Assembly: GCF_035917995.1 (NCBI RefSeq)
Contig: NZ_CP109131.1
Span: 62,001-126,000, forward strand
DNA from: Streptosporangium sp. NBC_01755
GTDB taxonomy: Bacteria > Actinomycetota > Actinomycetes > Streptosporangiales > Streptosporangiaceae
DNA: 64,000 nucleotides
Reading direction: 5' to 3'
In this document: piece by piece, positions 17,079 through 24,183 of the stretch
Layout of the letters: each line of letters starts with the position of its first letter
Position numbering within the stretch: position 1 is the first letter of the stretch
Notes under the pieces: model-generated
The model's input: only the letters and a program-made list of their open reading frames with translations
Databases searched by the model: none
What the model was told of the DNA's origin: nothing
Made by a program: the position numbers and the translations under genes

Positions 17079-17312
17079 ATGCTCCTGATCACCGTACGGC
17101 TCCCGTCCGACGCGACGCTCGCGCAGGCCATGCGGCACCTGGGGCTGCCGGAAGAGGACGTCGACACCGGCTACGGCCTGGTGCTCATCGACCCCGATCA
17201 GAACCTGTACGGCCTGCGGGTGACCGAGGCCGCGGCCCGCCGCGTCGATCCCGCGGCGGGCGGGGGCCCCTACGCCGACCCGAGGATCGAGCCGTACGGC
17301 CCCCCGGCCTGA
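17079..17312 (+). CDS. Small hypothetical protein downstream of the S8 protease
   Basis: 77 residues. The fold looks alpha/beta (LLITVRLPSDATLAQAMRHL, then GYGLVLIDPDQNLYGLRVTE). It starts 4 nt after the protease stop with GTGAGG in front, so it is surely co-transcribed with the intact protease in the element-free state. It might modulate or inhibit the protease, but that is only an inference from the pairing. With the element integrated it may be cut off from the native promoter. Confidence 0.6.
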   Translation: MLLITVRLPSDATLAQAMRHLGLPEEDVDTGYGLVLIDPDQNLYGLRVTEAAARRVDPAAGGGPYADPRIEPYGPPA

Positions 17313-17413
17313 GATCCCCGGAGGTCATCGTGTGTCAGAGCCGGCCGGGGTCGTGGCGCGTGCCACCAGTGTGCACAAACATCCTCTTCATGCTGGGAGC
17401 CGTCGCCGACCGC

Positions 17414-17539
17414 ACCGATCACCCGATGCAGGCGCGGTCGGCGGACGCGCAGCGGGGTGATGAACTGCAGTGGGCCGAGGAAGAGGGCAAGGCTGGCAGG
17501 CAGGCCGTGCAGCACGATGGACAGATAGTGCGTGGCCAC
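17414..17539 (-). pseudogene. Remnant of a DUF2306-type membrane protein
   Basis: The minus strand encodes VATHYLSIVLHGLPASLALF and then LGPLQFITPLRVRRPRLHRVIG. This looks like one membrane segment and the conserved RPRLHRxxG loop of DUF2306 proteins. Before and after this stretch the similarity ends, with neither a full N-terminus nor the remaining helices. It lies directly downstream of a tetR gene on the same strand, a common neighbour for DUF2306. Reported as a fragment with modest confidence. Confidence 0.45.
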
Positions 17540-17573
17540 GTCGGGATTGATCGGGATCCTGCTCCGGCTGGAT

Positions 17574-18125
17574 TCAGCCGGAGTACAGGAAGCGGCGCCC
17601 CCAGCCGTCTTCGGTGGCTTCGTCCTCCAGGTTCATCACTGCTCCGGCCATGAAGAGCAGGCCTTCGGCGAAGAAGCGGTGGGCTTGAGCGGCATCGAGC
17701 CCGGGCATCCGTTCGACCCTCTCGAAGATCGCGCGCGTCGCGCGCTGCATTTCCACGCGGATGTCAGGGTCGTGGCACGCGGCGAATCCCTGCAGGTACA
17801 TCGCCATCAGGTCGTCGGCGACGAGCAGCCTGCCCCATGCTGACTCCATCGCGGTCAACGGGTCCGGGGCGGAGGCGCCGCGCTGGATCATCTCGCGCTC
17901 GATTGCCTCGAACACGTGGGTGAGCACGGCGATGAACAGTTCCTTCTTGGTCGCGAAGAGCCGGAACAGATTCGGCTGGGAGATTCCTGCCGCGGCAGCG
18001 ATCGTCGTCGTCGATCCGCCGTGCAGTCCTTTCTGGCTGAACTCGCGGAGCGCAGCAGCCAGCACCTCCTGTCGTCGCTGTGACGCCGCGATCCGAGGAC
18101 GCCGTCGGGGTGCTTGTTCCGGCAT
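17574..18125 (-). CDS. TetR-family transcriptional regulator
   Basis: 183 residues from ATG 18125. A GTG at 18140 is the alternative, but it lies within the probable operator. The HTH covers residues 12-58 (EVLAAALREFSQKG, then AAAAGISQPNLFRLFATKKELF). The C-terminal ligand domain resembles TetR_C regulators of efflux systems. A perfect inverted repeat over the start suggests autorepression. It may have controlled the DUF2306 remnant next to it. Confidence 0.88.
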   Translation of the reverse strand: MPEQAPRRRPRIAASQRRQEVLAAALREFSQKGLHGGSTTTIAAAAGISQPNLFRLFATKKELFIAVLTHVFEAIEREMIQRGASAPDPLTAMESAWGRLLVADDLMAMYLQGFAACHDPDIRVEMQRATRAIFERVERMPGLDAAQAHRFFAEGLLFMAGAVMNLEDEATEDGWGRRFLYSG

Positions 18126-18128
18126 GAA

Positions 18129-18148
18129 GATAGTGTTCACTCACTATC
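18129..18148. promoter_or_regulatory. Candidate TetR operator
   Basis: A 20-bp inverted repeat GATAGTG-TTCACT-CACTATC immediately upstream of the tetR start and between the two divergent tetR-type genes. Confidence 0.55.
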
Positions 18149-18228
18149 GTCAGATGTCAACGACCTTCCCACATGTTGTGAGCCGTAACTGCCGTGCTCC
18201 CTTGGCGGGAGGACCTCAGAATGACCTC

Positions 18229-18865
18229 ATGAGCGAGGGCCTGCGAGAGCGCAAGAAACGGGAGACCAGGGAGCGCATCTCCAACATCGCCACCGGGCTG
18301 TTCATGATGCGGGGCTTCGACAACGTGACGGTGGCCGAGGTCGCCAGGGCCGCCGACGTGTCGGTCAACACGGTCTTCAACTACTTCGGCACCAAGGAGG
18401 ACCTGCTCTTCGACCGGCAGGAGGAGGTGGAGGACCTGCCGAGCAGGGTCGTACGGGAGCGGGGGCGGCAGGATAGCGCGCTGCGACTTCCTGGACGCGC
18501 TCGACACCCGGCACCACCGCTACGGTTTCCACGAGGGGAGTGACGCCTTCACCCGCATGGTCGCCGAGAGCCCTTCACTCAACGCCCGGATCAGAGAGAT
18601 GAACGAGGCGCGCGAGCAGGCCCTGGCCAGAACGCTCGCCGACGAGGCCGACGCCGACCCCGACGACCTCACTCCCGCGTTCGCCGCCGCCCAGATCTGC
18701 GCGGTGCTGCGCGGGCTGATGGGCCACGCCGTCCAGCGCATGCTCGCGGGCGAGACGCTCGACACCATCGCCCCTGACCTGCGGCGACAGGCCGAGCGCG
18801 CCTTCGAACTCCTGGAGTCGGGCATCGGCGACTACTGCGTCAGGTCACCGAGCGTCCCACGGTGA
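18229..18865 (+). pseudogene. TetR-family regulator with a frameshift
   Basis: The first frame (ATG 18229) encodes an intact TetR HTH (ISNIATGLFMMRGFDNVTVA, then SVNTVFNYFGTKEDLL) and continues to 18543 with unrelated residues. The matching ligand domain continues in another frame from about 18475 (DFLDALDTRHHRYGFHEGSD, then MVAESPSLNARIREM) to the stop at 18865. One small indel near 18465-18480 explains both. It is either a true pseudogene or a sequencing error in a GC-rich run. Confidence 0.75.
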
Positions 18866-18891
18866 CCTGACCCGACTCACCCCGGCGGAAG

Positions 18892-19026
18892 ATGACCGGG
18901 GACGCTTGGTCCGACATCACCCGCGAGGTGATGGCCAAGCACCCGGAGGCGTGGGTGTTCTTCGTGGCGTTCATGCTGGTGTGCACGTTCGTGGTGCGGG
19001 AAACCGCGTGGGAGGCAACGGCGTGA
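18892..19026 (+). pseudogene. Remnant of a bacterial voltage-gated sodium channel (pore/S6 segment)
   Basis: A 44-residue frame with AWSDITREVMAKHPEAWVFF and VAFMLVCTFVV. The pattern Trp-Ser-x-Ile-x-Arg-x-x-Met followed by AWVFFxxFxxxxTFxV matches the pore helix 2 to S6 region of NaChBac-type channels. The usual continuation LNLxIAV is missing: the frame instead turns into RETAWEATA at a 15-bp repeat and stops. The voltage sensor and selectivity-filter part are absent. The call rests on a short motif. Confidence 0.45.
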
Positions 19027-19071
19027 GAGGCAACGGCGTGAGAGGCAACGGCGTGAGAGGCAACGGCGTGA
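19012..19071 (+). repeat. Four perfect tandem copies of a 15-bp unit
   Basis: The unit GAGGCAACGGCGTGA is repeated four times without change, starting at the 3' end of the channel remnant. The TGA in each unit ends that frame. The core CAACGGCGTGA also occurs in the tandem array at 23861-23920. Confidence 0.9.
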
Positions 19072-19075
19072 GAAA

Positions 19076-19100
19076 GCCCGCCGCCCGGAGGGCGGCGGGC
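19076..19100 (-). terminator. rpsD terminator hairpin
   Basis: Perfect 11-bp stem GCCCGCCGCCC / GGGCGGCGGGC with loop GGA, 24 nt past the rpsD stop. There is an A-rich side at 19071-19075 and no U tract for rpsD. Confidence 0.8.
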
Positions 19101-19123
19101 CGGCGCCGAGGATAGGCGTCAGG

Positions 19124-19738
19124 TCAGCGCGAGTAGAACTCCACCACGAGCTGCTCGTCCACCGGGACCACGACCTGCTCGCGCAGCGGGCGGCTCAGCA
19201 GGGTGAACCGAAGCTCGGCGTGGTCGACGCCGAGATAGGCGGCGACCCTGTCGTCCGCGTACACGCCCTCGGAGGCGGCGACGAAGGGTTGCATCCGGCG
19301 CGACTTCTCGCGCACCGCGACGACCTGGCCCGGCCTGACCAGGTAGCTGGGAATGTCGACCTTGCGGCCGTCCACGGCGATGTGACCGTGGGCGACGTAC
19401 TGGCGGGCCGCGTAGATGGACGGGGCGAGGCCGGAACGTAGCACCAGGGAGGCCAGCCGCGTCTCCAGCAGCACCACCAGCTCGGCTCCCGCGCGGCCAC
19501 CGCCGCGCAACGCCAGGTCCCAGTATCGACGCATCTGGCGCTCGGAGACGTCGTAATACCAGCGCAACTTCTGCTTCTCCATCAGTCGCAGCCCGTAGTC
19601 ACCGGTCTGCCGCCGATTGGTCTTGCGACCGTGCTCACCCGGCGGGTAGGGGCGCTCCTCGAAGTATCGGACGGCCTTGCGGGTCAGCGGCACGCCCGCC
19701 CGGCGGGACAGGCGCACCTTCGGTCCGGTGTAGCGCAC
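19124..19738 (-). CDS. rpsD: 30S ribosomal protein S4 (cysteine-free type)
   Basis: 204 residues. The N-terminal S4 region (MRYTGPKVRLSRRAGVPLTR, then YPPGEHGRK) has no zinc-binding cysteines, like streptomycete S4. The S4 RNA-binding fold follows from about residue 95 (RLASLVLRSGLAPSIYAARQ, VAHGHIAVDG). The end DEQLVVEFYSR is family typical. S4 nucleates 30S assembly. The gene stands alone, outside the usual rpsK-rpoA operon, which is normal in actinobacteria. The upstream region shared with a DUF2470 gene carries an iron-box-like sequence. I cannot tell whether another rpsD exists in the genome. Confidence 0.93.
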   Translation of the reverse strand: MRYTGPKVRLSRRAGVPLTRKAVRYFEERPYPPGEHGRKTNRRQTGDYGLRLMEKQKLRWYYDVSERQMRRYWDLALRGGGRAGAELVVLLETRLASLVLRSGLAPSIYAARQYVAHGHIAVDGRKVDIPSYLVRPGQVVAVREKSRRMQPFVAASEGVYADDRVAAYLGVDHAELRFTLLSRPLREQVVVPVDEQLVVEFYSR

Positions 19739-19754
19739 GCTCGCTCCTCTATGG

Positions 19755-19788
19755 TTAGGTTTACCTTAGTTAGGCAAGGCTAATCTTA
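19755..19788. promoter_or_regulatory. IdeR/DmdR-like iron box between rpsD and the DUF2470 gene
   Basis: TTAGGCAAGGCTAATCTTA at 19770-19788 matches 15 of 19 positions of the DtxR/IdeR consensus TTAGGTTAGGCTAACCTAA. A second partial site, TTAGGTTTACCTTA, begins at 19755. Both lie 17-72 bp from the two divergent starts. Confidence 0.6.
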
Positions 19789-19826
19789 TACAGCAGTTTC
19801 TCCCCGACCTCAAGGAGAGCCGGTCC

Positions 19827-20552
19827 ATGCAGCCAGTCACCGCTCCGCCGATCCCCGAGCGGGTCCGCACCCTCGCCGCCGGCGCCACTCTCACCCACGT
19901 GTCCGTCGCCGGAGGCACCAGCCCCGCGACGCCCGCCAGAGGCGGCGTGGACGGCGTCGGCCGGCCGGTGCTGCTCGTCCTGCCGGGCGACCCGCTCCAC
20001 GACGTGCGGGACGAGCCCGTGGTGACCGTGGACCTGACATCGAACCGCTCGCTGGGAGAGCACGAGCTCTCGCGCGGCCTGCTCAAGGTGCAGGGATGGG
20101 CGCAGGTCGTGCCCGTGGCCGAGGTGAGGCAGACCGCTGTGGCGATCGCCGAGCGCTGCCCCGACGAGGCGCTGTTCGAGGTGCTGGAGGGGACGGACGG
20201 CCCCAGGCTGCTACGCGTCGACGTCGGCAGGGTGATCTATATGACCGGCCCCGAGTCGGGCGTGCTGGAGGCCGAGGAGTATCTCGGCGCCGCTCCCGAC
20301 CCGCTGATGGGCGAGGCCGAGCGCATGCTCAACCACGTCAACGGCGCCCATCGCAGGCAGTTGGAGGCCGCCCTGGGCTCCCTGCTCGCCGAGCCGCTGC
20401 CGGGGGCCTGGCTCTGGGAGCTCGACCGCTTCGGGGCGACGGTCCGCTGCGGCGTCGAGGACCCGACCCTGATCCGGCTCCCCTGGCCCTCACCCATGAC
20501 CGACGCCGAGTCTCTCGAACAGGCCGTACGCTGCCTGCTCTGCCACCGCTGA
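19827..20552 (+). CDS. DUF2470-domain protein (haem/iron-linked)
   Basis: 241 residues from ATG 19827, preceded by AAGGAG at good spacing. The N-terminal two thirds resemble the split-barrel FMN-binding fold of HugZ-like proteins. The last 80 residues contain ERMLNHVNGAHRRQLEAALG, a DUF2470 signature found at the C-terminus of haem-degrading HugZ proteins. The iron box upstream supports a role in iron or haem metabolism. Catalytic residues cannot be confirmed by eye. Confidence 0.65.
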   Translation: MQPVTAPPIPERVRTLAAGATLTHVSVAGGTSPATPARGGVDGVGRPVLLVLPGDPLHDVRDEPVVTVDLTSNRSLGEHELSRGLLKVQGWAQVVPVAEVRQTAVAIAERCPDEALFEVLEGTDGPRLLRVDVGRVIYMTGPESGVLEAEEYLGAAPDPLMGEAERMLNHVNGAHRRQLEAALGSLLAEPLPGAWLWELDRFGATVRCGVEDPTLIRLPWPSPMTDAESLEQAVRCLLCHR

Positions 20553-20660
20553 CCCAGCGGCCGGGTGCGCCCGGGCGACGGCTGGAAAAGGTCGGCCAAT
20601 CGGCCGGGAAAGCGCGGAGAAAGAACCGGAGTACGACCGACGGCGCATTACCGCGCGGCT

Positions 20661-20686
20661 CCATTTCCGGCGACGGCCGGAAATGG
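20661..20686. terminator. Bidirectional hairpin terminator
   Basis: Perfect 11-bp stem CCATTTCCGGC / GCCGGAAATGG with loop GACG between the convergent DUF2470 and clpP genes. Confidence 0.75.
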
Positions 20687-20774
20687 GCGCCAGGCTGTTC
20701 CATACGAAACCGCCCCGAGAGCAGGATCGCTCACCGGGAAACCGGCCAAGGGGAATCTTCTCGGGAACGGAATA

Positions 20775-21353
20775 TCAGTTCTCGGACGCCACCTCGCTGG
20801 TGTTCGTGATGACCTGATCGACAAAACCGTAGTCTCTGGCCTCGGTGGCGGTGAACCAGCGGTCGCGGTCCCAGTCCTCCTCGATCCGCTCCAGCGGCTG
20901 GCCGGTGTGGAAGGCGATCCGCTCGCGCATCATCTGCTTGGTGTAGAGCATCTGCTCGGCCTGGATGGCGATGTCGGTGGCCGTGCCGCCGAGTCCCCCC
21001 GAGGGCTGGTGCATGATCACCCTGGCGTGCGGCAGGACGTAACGCTTGCCGGGCGCGCCCGAGCAGAGCAGGAACTGCCCCATCGACCCGGCGATGCCCA
21101 TGGCCACGGTGGCGACGTCGTTGGGGATGTACTGCATCACGTCGTAGATGGCCATGCCCGCCGACACCGAGCCGCCGGGCGAGTTGATGTAGAGCCAGAC
21201 GTCGCGCCGTTCGTCGTCGGCGGAGAGCAGGAGCAACTCCCCGCAGATCCGGTTGGCGACCTCGTCGTTCACCTCGCTGCCGAGCACGACGATCCGCTTG
21301 CGCAGCAGCCGCTGGTACAACTGATCTTCGGGGACGATCTGGGGACCGCTCAT
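20775..21353 (-). CDS. clpP: ClpP-family serine protease subunit
   Basis: 192 residues from ATG 21353. GTG 21362 is the alternative, but the GGTGGAG sequence before 21353 looks like its ribosome site. The S14 triad is present: Ser in GIAGSMGQF, His in VIMHQPSGG, Asp in WDRDRWFTATEA. The family contact strand WLYINSPGGSVSAGMAIYD is clear. The Ser loop GIAGSMGQF differs from the common GQAASMGA, placing it among the accessory ClpP paralogues of actinomycetes. It forms the barrel peptidase of Clp complexes in the cytoplasm. The gene stands alone, without clpX or a second clpP beside it. Confidence 0.92.
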   Translation of the reverse strand: MSGPQIVPEDQLYQRLLRKRIVVLGSEVNDEVANRICGELLLLSADDERRDVWLYINSPGGSVSAGMAIYDVMQYIPNDVATVAMGIAGSMGQFLLCSGAPGKRYVLPHARVIMHQPSGGLGGTATDIAIQAEQMLYTKQMMRERIAFHTGQPLERIEEDWDRDRWFTATEARDYGFVDQVITNTSEVASEN

Positions 21354-21982
21354 GTTCTCCACCTACTCCGAACCCAGGATTTGCGAATAACGAATACCCG
21401 TGACCATAGCCCGGTACGGGAGCGTGATTTCCGTTCGTTCGCTGTGAGCGCTTTCCGCTGAAAGCGCAGCATCGGTCATTTCGATTTCACGCCGGAGACG
21501 ACGGTTTCACTCGCGAGGGACAACAGTTTCACTCGCGAGGCATGAGTGTTTCACCCTCGTCGCGCGATGCCCGAGAGCGGAGGCGACCTCCTGCCCGGGG
21601 AGCACGGCGGCGAAGCGATCTCACCATACGTGATGCTCGCCACGCCGTGTCCGCCCCCTTCCGTCCAGCCCGCGTCACGGCGTCCGGCGCGGCGCCCTCG
21701 GGGGATTCTGATCCACCGCCCGCATCCCGGTGACGGCGGGCGGCCGTCACCGCGGCGTGGCCGACGATCGACCGGGAAACGCGCCCCGGCGTTTCACAGC
21801 GCCGCGAGAGCGGAACACAGCGGCGGACCTCAGTCGAAATCACCCTCCGCGTGGCGCGCGGCGTTGAGGCCTTGACCGGCAACGGCTGGATTAGCATGGC
21901 GTCGCCCACATCGCATGATCACCCTGTGATATGTGGCGTTCTCCCCCCTCATGCCCGGAAAGCTGAGGTCGAGGAGAGACCC
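21354..21982. other. Intergenic region between divergent clpP and a secreted protease gene
   Basis: About 630 bp without a supported gene. It has an AT-richer stretch with many GAATA/ATAC runs just upstream of clpP (21385-21425), likely its promoter, and a 22-bp tandem array at 21504-21569. Open frames on both strands between 21540 and 21870 are arginine/proline-rich and look non-coding. Confidence 0.5.
21504..21569 (+). repeat. Three 22-bp tandem units
   Basis: GTTTCACTCGCGAGG occurs at 21504 and 21526, and a diverged copy GTTTCACCCTCGTCGCG at 21548, with an exact 22-bp period. Confidence 0.75.
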
Positions 21983-23515
21983 ATGTCCCGCAGACACGCC
22001 ATCACCACGGGGTGCGCCCTGGCCATCACCGCGCTCGCCCTGGTGCCCGTCCCGGCCACCGCCCAGCCCAGGGCCGCGAACGCTCCTGCCGCCCCGGGCG
22101 CCTGGAAGCCGCCGGCGGGCATGATCGAGGCACTCCAGCGCGACCTGCACCTCACCAAGGAGCAGGCCCAGACCCGCCTGGTCAACGAGGCCCGCCTGGC
22201 AGGGGTCGAGGCGGACCTGCGCGGGAAGCTCGGTGAGCGCTTCGCCGGTTCCTGGTTCGTCGGAATCGTCGCGCAGCGACTCGTGGTCGCCACCACCTCC
22301 GAGGCCGACATCCCCCAGATCGTCGCCACAGGCGCCCGGGCCGAGATCGTCACACGCTCCCTGGCGGACCTCGCCGCCATCAAGAATCAGGTGGACAACA
22401 CTCCGGCTGCCCACAAGGACACCGGAGCCGTACGCTACATCGACGTGCGGACCAACAAGGTGGTCGTCCTCTCCAAGGATGTCGCGATAGCCTCGAACGC
22501 TCTGGAGGCCTCCGGTGCGGACCCGGTCGCGGTGAAGGTGGAGCCCTCCGACGAGACCCCCAGACTCCTCGACGACCTCGTGGGCGGCAACGCCTACTAC
22601 ATCGGCACGACGGAGCGCTGCTCCATCGGCTTCTCCGTGGTCCGCCAGTCCCAGAACGGTTTCGTCAGCGCCGGTCACTGCGGCAAGCAGGGCGACACCA
22701 CGAGCGGCTCCAACCGGCTCCCTCAGGGTGTCTTCCAGGGGTCGGCCTTCCCCGGCAGTGACTACGCCTGGATCTCGGTGAACGCCAACTGGACGCCCAC
22801 TCCAACGGTGAACAACGGCGCCGGAGGCACCGTGCCCGTCACCGGCTCCAGGGCGGCCATCGAGGGCGCCTCGGTCTGCCGGTCCGGCTCCACCACCGGC
22901 TGGCACTGCGGCACCATCCAGCAACGCGACACCAGCGTCACCTACCCCCAGGGAACCGTCTCCCAACTGGTACGCACCAGCGCCTGCGCCGAGCCCGGCG
23001 ACTCGGGCGGCTCGTTCATCTCCGTGGACCAGGCCCAGGGGGTCACCTCCGGCGGCTCCGGCAACTGCACCTCCGGGGGCGTCACCTACTTCCAGCCGGT
23101 CGACGAGATCCTCACCACCTACGGCCTGACCCTGACGACCGTGGGCGCGGGCACCACCCCACCGGGCACCACCCCACCGGGCACCACCCCGCCGAGCGCA
23201 TCCTCCTGCAGCGGCTATCCGAAGACGGTCACCGGCAGGCTCGGTAACGGCCAGTCCGCCTACCAGCCGAACAACAGCTACTACCAGACGACGGTCACCG
23301 GCCAGCACTCCGCCTGCCTGGACAGCGACGGCAGCGTCGACTTCGACCTCTTCCTGCAGAAATGGAATGGCATGACCTGGGTCACCGTCGCCACCTCCGA
23401 CAGCCCTGGGCCCGACGAGCAGACCAGCTACACCGGTACGCGCGGCTACTACCGCTACCGCGTGACCTCCGCGAGCGGCTCCGGCCCCTACACCCTGAAG
23501 TACAAGACGCCGTGA
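21983..23515 (+). CDS. Secreted S1-family (streptogrisin/alpha-lytic-like) protease with C-terminal domain
   Basis: 510 residues from ATG 21983. A Sec signal peptide (residues 1-30, ending ATAQP) is followed by an alpha-lytic-type prodomain (about 45-195). The chymotrypsin-fold domain has its triad as His in SAGHCG, Asp in PGSDYAW and Ser in PGDSGGS, with paired cysteines (ERCSIGF/GHCG; VCRSG/WHCG). A Thr/Pro linker (TTPPGTTPPGTTPP) joins a 100-residue C-terminal beta domain (CSGYPKTV, then DFDLFLQKW and YRYRVTSASGSG) resembling bacterial pre-peptidase C-terminal domains. It is exported as a self-processing zymogen. A hairpin terminator lies 85 nt downstream. Confidence 0.93.
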   Translation: MSRRHAITTGCALAITALALVPVPATAQPRAANAPAAPGAWKPPAGMIEALQRDLHLTKEQAQTRLVNEARLAGVEADLRGKLGERFAGSWFVGIVAQRLVVATTSEADIPQIVATGARAEIVTRSLADLAAIKNQVDNTPAAHKDTGAVRYIDVRTNKVVVLSKDVAIASNALEASGADPVAVKVEPSDETPRLLDDLVGGNAYYIGTTERCSIGFSVVRQSQNGFVSAGHCGKQGDTTSGSNRLPQGVFQGSAFPGSDYAWISVNANWTPTPTVNNGAGGTVPVTGSRAAIEGASVCRSGSTTGWHCGTIQQRDTSVTYPQGTVSQLVRTSACAEPGDSGGSFISVDQAQGVTSGGSGNCTSGGVTYFQPVDEILTTYGLTLTTVGAGTTPPGTTPPGTTPPSASSCSGYPKTVTGRLGNGQSAYQPNNSYYQTTVTGQHSACLDSDGSVDFDLFLQKWNGMTWVTVATSDSPGPDEQTSYTGTRGYYRYRVTSASGSGPYTLKYKTP

Positions 23516-23600
23516 CGTCCTTCCCGGCGCGAACCGCCGGAGATTCCCGCCACACCGTCCTCGCGGCCCCTTGAGGATTCCCGCGTAGCGGAGCCCGGCC

Positions 23601-23629
23601 GTGGGTGCCCCATCGCTATGGGCACCCAC
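23601..23629 (+). terminator. Hairpin terminator after the secreted protease
   Basis: 10-bp stem GTGGGTGCCC / GGGCACCCAC around the loop CATCGCTAT. Confidence 0.75.
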
Positions 23630-23799
23630 CCGGTGTCCGGCATCCCGCTCCTGTCGGGAACCCCACCTCACGGGTGACCCGCACCTACCTCTCCTCCGTG
23701 TTACCAAAGCGTTTCTCAAGGGGACCGAACTTTTTTCACATCTTATATTATCTTCCGCTGCCCCCCGGAAGGAGGAAGAGACGATCAGGAGAGTCAAAG

Positions 23800-24006
23800 G
23801 TGTCTCGGCGCCCCTTTCCTGCGATCACCCCTTCGGGGACCGCTGACGAATCCGCACGGCACAACGGCGTGACCGACAACGGCGCAGCCGACAACGGCGT
23901 GGCTGACAACGGCGTGACCGACGGCACGCGGTCTCCAGCCCGGTCACGGGGCGCCGGGGAGGCGACCGTTCAGCCGAACCGGCAAATGTGTCGAAATCAC
24001 TCATAA
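23800..24006 (+). CDS. Possible small protein with DNGVT-type repeats
   Basis: A 68-residue frame from GTG 23800, which has AGGAGAG six bases upstream. Residues about 21-40 are four imperfect five-residue repeats (HNGVT, DNGAA, DNGVA, DNGVT). No family is recognised and no membrane segment is seen. It lies in the roughly 670-bp interval between the protease and egtA. The AT-rich stretch at 23715-23755 could be its promoter. It may well be non-coding repeat DNA. Confidence 0.3.
   Translation: MSRRPFPAITPSGTADESARHNGVTDNGAADNGVADNGVTDGTRSPARSRGAGEATVQPNRQMCRNHS
23861..23920 (+). repeat. Four imperfect tandem copies of a 15-bp unit
   Basis: Units ACAACGGCGTGACCG, ACAACGGCGCAGCCG, ACAACGGCGTGGCTG and ACAACGGCGTGACCG. 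They share the core CAACGGCGTGA with the array at 19012-19071. Confidence 0.85.
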
Positions 24007-24183
24007 TGGGAACTTTCCCCCTAGGCACATCATCGCTTCCGGGAGCACCCCGACGGACATGGCGCCGCGATGCCCGGGAGTCGAAACAGGGCGCCACACC
24101 ACCGTTACTCAATGAAACCGTCCGCCCCCTGCACCACCGCACGAGTCTGTAAATCCACAGATAAATGTCGAAAGGGGACGGGG

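Noticed and set aside
19124..19738. rpsD as a zinc-starvation (Zur-controlled) paralogue
   Set aside because: The protein lacks zinc cysteines, but no Zur-type box is seen and cysteine-free S4 is the normal form in streptomycetes.
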